From Linepithema humile (lineage: Eukaryota > Arthropoda > Insecta > Hymenoptera > Formicidae): 64,000 nucleotides of DNA. Under the pieces are notes generated by a model that did no database searches, had not been told where the DNA came from, and saw nothing but the letters and a program-made list of their open reading frames with translations. This document shows positions 43,101 to 51,777 of this stretch, one piece after another. The DNA is taken from positions 22,337,918-22,401,917 of the forward strand of contig NC_090130.1 of NCBI RefSeq assembly GCF_040581485.1, written 5' to 3'. A program made the position numbers and the translations under genes. The first letter of the stretch is position 1, and each line of letters begins with the position of its first letter.

Positions 43101-45788
43101 GATAGATATCGTACTGAAAGAATTGACACATTCATATACGTGCATAAAATGTTTCGGATTCCTTCAGCTTTAATAGTTATGTAAATCTTATTTCTTTTAA
43201 CAAAACTTGAAAATAAATTAACATTTATTATACTGAAAAAAACGTGCTTCAGATTCAAATCAATATTTCAAGCTCTATATTATATATCGTAGGTTTTGAA
43301 ATTGTAACAGATTAGACTGTATTGTCGAGAACAATGTTTATTGATTATTCTTGCTCTGACTTTCACCTCACTTCAACAGAGAGCGAAAATCAATAGTGTA
43401 AATTTTCAAAACAATTCCGCGCAGTCGAACATGGAACAACCGTTGTAAACGGACGAGTAAAGACCTGAACATCGTAAGGTCTAATTGCCGTTTATTGATC
43501 ATCGCCACCTACAACTTAAATTTTAACTTGACAGTTTTATTTTCGAATCATAATCCTTGCACGGAGTATCACTCGTTCTTTTGCGTTTAAAGTTCTTAAA
43601 TTGAAGTGCAATTCGTGAACTGTCATCGGGATCATCGGCAAGCCGGGTGCGCCGGCCCGCATATATCGCATTACAACGTGCATACACATACATCCGTTCC
43701 GGGACGAAGGAGTAGAAGTCGCGGGGCCAGGAGATACAGGAGGAAGGGAGAGAGAAGATAATTTATTATGCTGTCAGTATGTCGCTCACAATGACCGCCT
43801 CCTCGATTTTAGTGACACGGCGATTATCGTCGCGGCCGATCTCGACCGATCATCGTTAGCATGAATAACGTGACAATGGTAATCCCTTTCGTGAAAGTGC
43901 TAACGGCCACATACGTGCTTCGACGCCAGATGCCGTCTCGAGCATGTAGAAGAGATCGTCACCGTGAGAAGGACATCGCGAGGAGGATGAGAAGGAAGAG
44001 GAGGCGGTGGAAGAGGAGGAAGCGGAGGACATTCACCACGAGGAGCAGACGCGGCGGAGGAGCTTCGACACGTGGCACGTATACGCTCGTCACCCGACGA
44101 AACGCTTCTAAAAATATTTACTGAGACGAGAGGAGAGAAAAAAATAAGAGAAAGAATAGGGGACGCGAGAGACTCTCGCGCCCGGCGGTTTTAATTTGGC
44201 CATCGGAACGCGACGATACCGTCGACGCGGCGCGACGCCGGGCGTCGATCCTGGAGCAGTTTCGCGCGAGCGAACGAGCGACTTTATTTCTGGCCCGGCA
44301 TTCTGTCGTTAGCGACACAACGATACTCTAATCTGAAAACGTTCCCTCGCTAATCCTCTTTCGATTAAATTCAATGCAACGAGACACGTTGATTCTATTA
44401 TTCTAATAGCGCTTGGCTCGTGACTATTCATGACTGCAATTGCCATTTATCGCTCTTTCGTATATCAGTTTTCGATATATTCGATAGCGATTCAAATGGG
44501 TCTAACGTCTTTAGACGAAAAAGTACTAAAAATAGGAATATCTATCGCCGCAATTTCTAATAACGGCCATCCTCGAGAAAAGACAAGAGGCTAAATGTGT
44601 ATCTGTAAGTTCTACGCGAACAATGATAACTTCTAATATGCCAGCACGCGCGTGTTGCACAGGAAGAACGGCGGTAGCGAGTTAACGGCGAAATAAGCGA
44701 CACAATCCTACGGTCGTATATGGACGCCGTTTCCCGGAGAATGTGTCGCCGACGTGTTCCCAGGGGGCAGCCGGCGGAATATTCTTGAGGCACTTTCCAA
44801 GGGTTGATCGCCCGCTCGGAGGAGACGACGAGCACGCCGTAAGAGATGTGCCGGCGCGGCACGGGGGTGGTTTCTCGAGGAGGGAAAGTGGCCCCGTTAC
44901 AAGTTTTACTGCAGTTTTGCGGCTCGGAATTGCGAGCGCGTAACGGCCGGCAATTGAATTTAAATATTCAATTATGCGATGTGTAAATGAAATAGAAGTC
45001 TTATGCAAATGGCTACACGCCGCGAGGGTTGTTGCAAATTTAAAGGGTTAAATATTTATTAGCCGAGGGTTAACCGAGATTTATGGGAGCGCGGCCGGCT
45101 CTCTTTCCGCTCCCTCCGCGATGTTCGGCAGCACCTTCGGGAATTGCGCGAATACAGTCCAAGTATGCATGGATAACTGCGATAATTGATAATACGCGCC
45201 ATCGCGCGTCTTGAATTTAAATACTATTTGGATTAGAAAACGCGCCAGCGCACTGCAGACAGCGAAAGCTTTGCTTTCTGCGGAAATCATTATCATTCAA
45301 AAATAAGACTGTCAAGAAAGCTTGCTGTGATTGACAAACAACAATACATGCAATGTATATAATACACAAAATGTTATCTGATCAAATTTTTTGACGCCAG
45401 AAAAGGCGTTTGCTTTCGGTTGTTAGTTTAGTTTTAACAAATATGATATTGCGTGTTAGTGTGCTAGTTGCACTTTTTCGAAGCCATTAAGACAACCATT
45501 GTTCTCGCAGTACGTTTTGTTTTAAGTAATGCCTATCCGCTATACGAAGATCTAGCTCTGTTTGATCGACACGTGTTTGCAATGCGTGCAAAACGTAATT
45601 AACGTACGAAAAAATACAGGGTTGTGCGGCGGGATCAAGGAGCTTTCTGGTTCGACGAATACAAAATCGTGAGATGCTCAAATAAAAAAAAATGCACCAA
45701 GTGTTTTTGTTTTAAATCAACAATGCTAACATTTATTTATAATGAAAATACGTTGATTGAGACAATAGTTAAAACAAGTATCATTATC

Positions 45789-45817
45789 GATAATATATAT
45801 GTATAATATATATTATC
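45789..45817. repeat. perfect 12-bp AT-rich hairpin
   Basis: GATAATATATAT at 45789-45800 pairs with its complement at 45806-45817 across the loop GTATA. It could extrude as a cruciform. AT-rich sequence makes such palindromes common. Confidence 0.8.
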
Positions 45818-47243
45818 ACTATATATAATGCTAATCGTATACAATGTACGGGTGAGTTCCGTTTTTTTTTCATTTTCTTAAGTCTAATAAAATGTAAATC
45901 GTAAACACACATACATGCACAATGTCTGTATCATGGAAGTCATTCTCTGGAAGTGTTCTCTTCCGTTAAATGCACGTGCTAGGTTAAACACAGCAGTTTC
46001 CTTGCCCGTGTTCTATGTTTAGCAGCGTTTAAGTGTACGTAAATGGAGAGCATTCGTATATTTCATTTCATCGTTCGTATCTTGTATTTCTCGCATTGTC
46101 TCCGTCTATATATCGCGCAAACATCCCGTAAACATTGTAACAATTACAGAAACAATACGAAACAAAAACGTAACCATATCACGCGGCGTTGTCAACGTAT
46201 ATATATCCACGGCTTTACTGCGCGAGATCGAAAAAGGGGGCATTGCATTACGCAATCCTGATAAAACTAATCTGCTCCCTTTTTCTCGCACTCCATAGCT
46301 CAAAGTCTCGCGCCGGAACGAAAATAATCGTCAGATGTCGCATGCGAAACGCGAACAGACTATCTCACGAATATTTTTCGCCGCAAAATCGCGAAAAATA
46401 CACGTAGAAACAAAATGCACGCGACGATAAAAATTGTATTGTATATAAAATTTAAAATGCGATAAAACATCACATTGTTCTCGTGATCATATCGTTCTTT
46501 AAAGCATACGAATACGATACGAAACAATACGAAAAGCGTAATCTAACTTTGAACAGAATAAAGACGGAGAAAAACGTATTTCTCGTTTTGATTATGTGGT
46601 AACGATGTCTACGCTTGAGCACTTAAAATATCGAATATTTCTCGCCCGATTTACGCTAAACCGATTTTCTTTGATTAATATTTAATTAAGTACACAGTCT
46701 CGCGTGCTACAAGAGCGTGCGCACGTTGCAACTTATGGCACTAAGTATTCACGTTATTTTCTGCATTCTTTAATTTTAATCTCTCGCCATCGCGAAATCG
46801 ATCTTTGCATGAAAACGCAGCGAAATTTCTGACAATACTCGAAGACGCCTCGCATGTGCAATAAAATTATGAAATCGTTACAAATCGATCATTTAAGCGC
46901 GATATTTAAAAAGAAAAAGCAGTTTTCAATAAATTATTTGTATACATAAATAAAAATTGTAAATTATATCCATCTAAAATTAATAGTTCAGTCGTAAAGC
47001 AAAACATATTAATTGTCAGTTGCTTTAAAATTTCATCATGTCTAAAATTTAATTTATTCGGAAAAGCACTCGCACAAAAATAATCGATTTTTGTAAGAAT
47101 GAACATACTTCCTTGTTTACCGTAGTGTAAAATAGAAGAAAGCGCTTCCATGTATTATCTTTTCAAACAGATTTTATCATTCTTTCGCATTTCTTTTCAT
47201 CTCTTTTTTCTTAGTCGTGTCTCTCTCTGTTCATCTAACGAAA

Positions 47244-47272
47244 GCCGAGAGGCTTTTCACAGTCCTCTCGGC
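47244..47272. repeat. perfect 9-bp hairpin
   Basis: GCCGAGAGG at 47244-47252 is followed after 11 bases by its exact complement CCTCTCGGC at 47264-47272. It sits just outside the left arm of the larger inverted repeat. Confidence 0.85.
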
Positions 47273-47278
47273 CCTAGG

Positions 47279-47319
47279 TTCGGCACTCGTAACTAGGGTT
47301 CCGATCGACTAGTGCCGAA
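47279..47319. repeat. perfect 9-bp inverted repeat inside the left arm
   Basis: TTCGGCACT at 47279-47287 pairs with AGTGCCGAA at 47311-47319 across a 23-base spacer. It overlaps the left arm of the 740-bp inverted repeat, so this arm can pair locally or with the distant arm. Confidence 0.85.
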
Positions 47320-47536
47320 GCCCACCTCCCAATCTCCGTACACCCTTGCATTCTTTTGCAATTATCGCCGAGTGGCAATAACGATCTTAACGATCGCCAT
47401 CACGTTTAATCGGCGTTCGAATTAAAGTCGATTTCTTCGGTCTGGTGTCTTATGATACATAGTTTTGTTTACATACCTGCCGTGTAGATTTATAAGAATT
47501 CAATCAATGTATTTACCTAATCTTAAGTAAAGTATA

Positions 47537-47569
47537 TCAGGATATGGATTTATTCGTATGATATCCTGA
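47537..47569. repeat. perfect 9-bp inverted repeat
   Basis: TCAGGATAT at 47537-47545 pairs with ATATCCTGA at 47561-47569 across 15 bases. It lies in the central part of the 740-bp inverted-repeat element. Confidence 0.8.
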
Positions 47570-47614
47570 GATTCATGTTCACAAATACATATGCCTCACA
47601 TATGTTTCACAAGA

Positions 47615-47639
47615 ATCACGTATTCGAATAATACGTGAT
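47615..47639. repeat. perfect 10-bp hairpin
   Basis: ATCACGTATT at 47615-47624 pairs with AATACGTGAT at 47630-47639 across a 5-base loop. It is another compact hairpin within the same element. Confidence 0.85.
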
Positions 47640-48302
47640 GACCCATTCTTGACGAAAATAAATACATGTATGTATGCATATTTATGTTGCATTCAGTTCG
47701 TTTATGAATTTATTATATAACGAATGCGCGTATGCACATAGATACATATACACACATGCAGTATCCGACCGTATTGATATCAAGGTGAAAAACTTGCTAA
47801 AATTCTTAACGGTGGGACACCAGCAGAAGAACTCGACTTCCCACTCACGCGATCCTCTCTCGAGGATGTCGATATCGTCGATATCTTCTTTTTTATTTTT
47901 TTACAAGATACAAGGGTTGTTAAGTACGGGGGATTGGGGGTGGACCTCGCGCGCCCTGCCGATCAGGACTTGTACCTCACACAACTCCCTAGTTACGAGT
48001 ACCGAGACCTAGTAGCGAACTGACTCGATTGCGCACGACTTTAGCTGCATCTCTTCGCTCTCGGGTTCGTGATATTCATCATCGATCGATTTCAACATGT
48101 GTACATGCTTGTCTCTGCGTTTGCGCTATCCTCGCTCCACTCAATCCCGATCGCACAACCGTGACGCAACGTCGCTCTAAGAAATCTTATAGTTCTAGTT
48201 CAGTCTCGCACGCTAACTGAATATTTCATAGTCTTCGTCGCGTTTTGTTGTGTCTCGTATACTCTGTGATCTCGGTTTCCGGTAACCTCGAAATGAACGT
48301 TC

Positions 48303-48328
48303 AATAAATAAAAAAATAAAAAAAAAGA
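48303..48328 (+). other. A-rich tail with AATAAA on the plus strand
   Basis: The sequence runs AATAAATAAA and then A-rich bases. It could be a polyadenylation signal for a plus-strand transcript covering the hairpin-rich block upstream, or the A-tail of an old retroposed insert. I find no open frame that settles which, and AT-rich chance sequence remains possible. Confidence 0.25.
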
Positions 48329-48807
48329 CATTACAGTCTAATTCATTTTCACTAAATATGACCAACACACACGTACACTGCAACTTGTCTTCATTTCCTC
48401 ACGTTTCACATTCGCTCTCTGCCTTTCACACTGAGTTACTCCGATCGTTTCGTTTAAAAATAGACACAAAATTCATCTTTTTTTTTTTGTGACACGCGTA
48501 TGAGCTTAATCCTATTACGTATATCCAAATCACGATTAATATCTCGCTCAAAGAATCTAATGGATTACGTCGATTCTTAAGCAACAATCTTCCAGTTAAC
48601 TCGCCCCACGCTACTCTACGGTTTCGATCGTCGTCACAGAAAGACGTGTGCCGCGACGTCACCCGTGCGTGTGTACGCCCACGAAAGAGAAGCTACCTGG
48701 GAAGTAGACGCGGCGTAGACGATATAATGTCTATCGTAAACACGCCTACCGCGCGCGATAGTATCGATCATCATCCGACCGTTGCATCGAGGCCGTTAGC
48801 TACCAAG

Positions 48808-48825
48808 GCGCGCGCGCGCGCGCGC
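48808..48825. repeat. CG dinucleotide run
   Basis: Nine consecutive GC units, a classic Z-DNA-prone sequence. Survival of such a run fits a genome without strong CpG loss here. Confidence 0.95.
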
Positions 48826-49781
48826 TCTCGCTCCTACATAAATCGCGGTCAGTGTTAAAAAAACCGAAAAGAAAAAAAAAACGGAACACTGGCGCACGGG
48901 TTACCCGCGCCTTGCCCGGCCTTCCTACATCGCGATAAAATTCAGTTAATCGGCCGTGTCTTCTTCCACCTTGCTATACACCTGGTGCGGTCTCGTTTGC
49001 GCGACGTCGAGGCAACTCGTACACGATGGTTCTAATTGCCTGCCGAAATTCGCTCGTATTCGACGAGAAATGCTCGCTCTATTCGTCCTATTCTCTAGCT
49101 GCTCGACGACCTACTTCGCTGACGACGATTCTCCACGCGAAAAGACGCGAACGCACCCTCCTCCTCTAATGCCCGATCTTTTATACAAATACGTCTCATA
49201 TACGTCTGTCTCGTGCGTCGTGCCGTGCCGCAAGAAACCTTGAAGGAGGGACATTAGGAAAGGCTGTAAGAGAACAAGAGAGAAAGAGAAAGAGAAGCGC
49301 ATGGTGGAACGAACGTCTCGCTCTCCGAGCGGTTTACCAACAAACGCGCGCGAACCGTGTACCTCGTTATTTCCGATAACTGCTGGCCCGCAGATGGAAA
49401 GAACCGACCGCGTTCCGGCCGCACGAAGAGCAAAACGCAGGATTGGTTGCATAAGGCTGCGAACCAGCGCCACGAGCTCGTTTTTCGGCGCTCTCGCACC
49501 GATAATAGCCCATCACGACTGGTTTCCAAGGCGCTTTCGGGCGAGAATATCTCTGAATATGTTTTGAAAGCGGATCGTTCCGAGTGAGGGCCGATGTCAA
49601 CGGACGCTGCCTGTCTGGCTCGAAACAGATTTAGAAACATTCTTCTACCACGCCGCGAGACGAGATCTTACGTAATCGAATCCGCGTTGGATTTGCGGCG
49701 CGGTTGAACGAAGCTCATACGAATTAATTGCGCGCAAGTTTAATCGTCGCGTGCGTAAAAGAATTTCGTGAAAGTGTTGCG

Positions 49782-49798
49782 AAAAAAAAAAAAAAAAA
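49782..49798 (+). repeat. A homopolymer, 17 bases
   Basis: An uninterrupted A run followed by CAAACAAAAA. On the minus strand it is a T run within the candidate short-isoform 3' UTR. Confidence 0.95.
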
Positions 49799-50152
49799 CA
49801 AACAAAAACGTTTGACGGATCTAGCACCAGCGACTCCACCAAAGCGAAATTCTGCGTCATTCCACTGTCTCTTTTCAATTCTACGCGCAATATATTTACA
49901 AATTTCATGAGAAATATTCAACAAGATAATAAATGTAAGAAATACGGCAAATAAATAAACTCTATATCCTTGAATAACTAATTAATATACAAGAGAACAA
50001 AAAAATCTAATAAATGAAAATTCAAAGTCAGTCGAGTGCCAAAGAAAAAATTGACACTCGTATTCGTCTCGCGGAATAGTACGAGACGTTTATAAAGAAA
50101 CACGTATTAAAGACAGTTTGTCAACAAGTAGCGCCGATCCAACAATACGAGT

Positions 50153-50181
50153 CCCTACGCGACTCTATCGCTCGCGTAGGG
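50153..50181. repeat. perfect 9-bp hairpin after the short-isoform stop
   Basis: CCCTACGCG at 50153-50161 pairs with CGCGTAGGG at 50173-50181 across 11 bases. It lies about 640 bases after the read-through stop and next to a C-rich run near 50199-50215. Confidence 0.85.
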
Positions 50182-50553
50182 CCTGCGACCCAGCGTACCC
50201 CCCCCCTCCCCCCCGTACGAGGACACCGTTCCTCTCGAAAAAGTCGAACGAAGACGCGACGACAGAACTGCAGAAGCTGCTGCCCACGTATTCGCGTCTC
50301 GACATCGATCAACACGGTCAGGTGCTAGGTACCGCGCGTCTCTCCCTGTACAGCACAGACCCATTCACACAAGTCTGAACTCGCGTGTTCGGACTCCCAC
50401 GCGTGTGTGACCTCGAACGCGAAGGCGAATCAGAGGGCGCCGTGCGCGTCCGACCTGGCTCGCTGTTGTCAGTCGCGATTCAACTACCGCGGCACACAGA
50501 CCGTTTCCGATCTCTCCAAAAACAGATCGATCGCCCCTCGAAAAATAGGTGGA

Positions 50554-50583
50554 ATCGATCGCGTGAGCGCAAGCGCGATCGAT
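50554..50583. repeat. perfect 10-bp hairpin after the short-isoform stop
   Basis: ATCGATCGCG at 50554-50563 pairs with CGCGATCGAT at 50574-50583 across 10 bases. It lies about 240 bases after the read-through stop on the minus strand, in the candidate 3' UTR. Confidence 0.85.
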
Positions 50584-50820
50584 CCTGAGGAACAACAAGA
50601 TGCGCGATGTTCCTGTACACAACCCCTTCCTAAGACGCGTCGATCCGATCGAGTCAGAAATGTTGGACGATGTTAACTCGACGACACGAAGAAGACGTGG
50701 TGGCGAAACGCGACGGAGAAGAAGAGGTAGAATTACGGGGATAAGCAACGGGGGATGTAATGTCGCGGGAAGGATCAGAAAAAAGAAAAAGAGGAATCGG
50801 CACGGAAGTCGCGTGGTCTA

Positions 50821-51243
50821 TTACGAGCACGGATAAACGGCCGAGCTAATGCTGTAGGCGGCGAGGGCGGCGTGCGCGTGCGCGGGGGGCGCGGATGCGG
50901 CTGCGTGCGGCGAGGTGGCCATCGCGGATGCCGCCGCGGCTGCCATCATCATCTGTTGGTGCGTACGCTTTAGGGAGTTGGGAGTTGTGGCGGCGCTACT
51001 TGGGGTAATAGCAGTAGTAGTGGTGGTGTTCGATTGCGGCGCAGGGTGGTGGTTTTGGCTTTGGTTTTGATTGCTCAATTGCAGGGGGGTGGTAGCGGTA
51101 CTGCCGATTCCGGCGTGATTATTATTATTACTATTGTTATTATTCTGACTCTGGTGGTGATGGTGGTGGTGGTGATGGTGGTGGTGGTGGTGAGGGGTGA
51201 GCGCGTCGTGCGGAAAATAAGATGACGATGGTGAGGTACTCAC
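50821..51243 (-). CDS. hth: homothorax read-through C-terminal extension (predicted homeodomain-less isoform)
   Basis: The frame of the 192-nt exon continues without a stop through its own splice donor for 140 codons, then ends at TAA (50823-50821). It opens with V-S-T-S, where V is the GTG of the GTGAGT donor. In order it then carries PSSSYFPHDALTP, His13 (51154-51192, mostly CAC with two CAT), an Asn-rich stretch N4-S-N4 (51118-51144), a Gln/Asn segment, Thr5, a TPNSLKRTHQQMMM segment, Ala-rich runs, and the end AAYSISSAVYPCS. There is no homeodomain, nuclear export motif or membrane segment that I can recognise. Retaining this sequence would give an HM-only Homothorax able to bind Extradenticle but not to contact DNA through its own homeodomain. 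Drosophila hth is known to make homeodomain-less isoforms; that this extension is their counterpart is inference. The frame is clearly open, but its use in mRNA cannot be shown from DNA alone. Confidence 0.72.
   Translation of the reverse strand: MSTSPSSSYFPHDALTPHHHHHHHHHHHHHQSQNNNNSNNNNHAGIGSTATTPLQLSNQNQSQNHHPAPQSNTTTTTAITPSSAATTPNSLKRTHQQMMMAAAAASAMATSPHAAASAPPAHAHAALAAYSISSAVYPCS
51154..51192 (-). repeat. CAC/CAT repeat encoding His13
   Basis: The triplet array lies in frame with the homothorax read-through extension. Most codons are CAC with two CAT interruptions, so it is not a pure microsatellite. Confidence 0.95.
51238..51243 (-). promoter_or_regulatory. 5' splice site doubling as coding sequence (isoform switch)
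   Basis: Minus-strand GTGAGT follows the GTT codon that ends the TPDV motif. It is a good donor, yet GTG-AGT also reads in frame as Val-Ser and the frame stays open. Use of this site would give the long isoform. Skipping it, perhaps with premature polyadenylation, would give the extended homeodomain-less isoform. Confidence 0.85.
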
Positions 51244-51435
51244 AACGTCCGGCGTGCTGGCCCCATCCGTGTGACTGGTGCTGTCGGCGGTGCTCCTCGG
51301 CCCGCTGCCATCCAAACCGTTACCCAATTCGGGAGGTTTCGAGCTCTCCCGGTCGTCGATTACGAGGTCGATCGGCATCTTGCCCTTCAAGCAGCTGATA
51401 TACCGATGGCAGAAATTGTCGCACAGTTCGTGAAC
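51244..51435 (-). CDS. hth: homothorax internal exon (192 nt, end of HM domain and linker)
   Basis: This exon encodes 64 residues in phase 0, starting VHELCDNFCHRYISCLKGKM and ending DSTSHTDGASTPDV. The first half finishes the HM domain, the Extradenticle/Pbx-binding surface. The second half is the Ser/Thr-rich linker conserved among insect Homothorax proteins. On the minus strand the acceptor ends TGTTCCAG at 51436 after a pyrimidine tract. The open frame runs 9 bases upstream of the exon to an ATG at 51444-51442, but those codons (M-F-Q) are the acceptor itself, so that ATG is not a start. The donor GTGAGT occupies 51243-51238, immediately after the GTT valine codon. In the full-length protein the next exon should begin with the RPPSS-type linker and lead to the TALE homeodomain; I could not find it in this window. 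The exon can also be read through its donor into a long tail (see 50821-51243). Confidence 0.95.
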
Positions 51436-51726
51436 CTGGAACACGAGAAAGAAGGAGCGTTCGTTAGTCGTGAGCTCGAGAACCCAATTAGGTGCGCGCT
51501 TCGACGGAAAGCGAAGATACCGTTTTCCAAAAGATACTTTCCAACGGCAGGCGGCTGATTAACCGTGCCGCCGGAAATGATTAATAGACGGATTCCGTCG
51601 GATTGATCCAACCGACGCGCGGTTTCTCATGGTGCGAGGCACGGAGAAAGAGAGAGAAGCGGAGAGCGAGGGAAAGAGAGACGCGATCAACAGCGAGTTC
51701 GAATGCGGTGTATCGATACACGAAGA

Positions 51727-51777
51727 TGGAGGAGGAGGAGGAGAAGGAGGAGGAGGAGGAGGAGAAGAAGAAGAAGG
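51727..51777 (+). repeat. GGA/GAA triplet tract
   Basis: A purine-only triplet array in the intron upstream of the 192-nt exon. On the minus strand it is a long pyrimidine tract about 300 bases before the acceptor. Confidence 0.95.

Larger units (their letters stand above)
33081..45700. other. noncoding stretch, probably homothorax intron
   Basis: It is largely CpG-rich sequence with AT-rich spacers (about 33590-33730, 37490-37740, 41760-42150). Purine/pyrimidine tracts lie at 37080-37110 and 40091-40142. Overlapping open frames at 38433-39161 (plus), 39573-40366 (minus) and 42424-42846 (plus) are long but are rich in Arg, Ser, Leu or Cys, lie over one another in opposite strands and show no domain. 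I support no gene here. Confidence 0.6.
47274..48012. repeat. imperfect inverted-repeat element, about 740 bp
   Basis: The left arm has two blocks, 47274-47298 (starting ctaggttcggcactcgtaac) and 47322-47348 (starting ccacctcccaatctccgtac). Their reverse complements recur in the mirror order at 47987-48012 and 47911-47943. The outer block matches at about 24 of 26 positions with one gap, and the inner block at roughly 17-18 of 20, followed by a shared acccttg. The two collinear blocks make chance unlikely. The structure could be a foldback or MITE-like element, an old inverted duplication, or the arms of a long RNA hairpin. I see no clear target-site duplication and no coding sequence inside. 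Confidence 0.7.
48330..50820 (-). other. region after the short-isoform stop (candidate 3' UTR or intron)
   Basis: On the minus strand this follows the stop of the read-through frame, so it would be 3' UTR in the short isoform and intron in the long one. It contains two perfect local inverted repeats (50153-50181 and 50554-50583), a C-rich run near 50199-50215, a 17-base A run on the plus strand (49782-49798) and a CG dinucleotide run (48808-48825). I see no minus-strand AATAAA soon after the stop. The nearest candidates I noticed are ATTAAA at 49744-49739 and AATAAA at 47897-47892. Open frames at 49111-49640 and 50118-50748 overlap one another in several frames and look like chance products of CpG-rich sequence. 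Confidence 0.4.

Noticed and set aside
51436..51444. ATG in frame just upstream of the 192-nt exon
   Set aside because: The M-F-Q codons are the splice acceptor (ending CAG), and the known Homothorax protein joins the preceding exon directly to VHEL.
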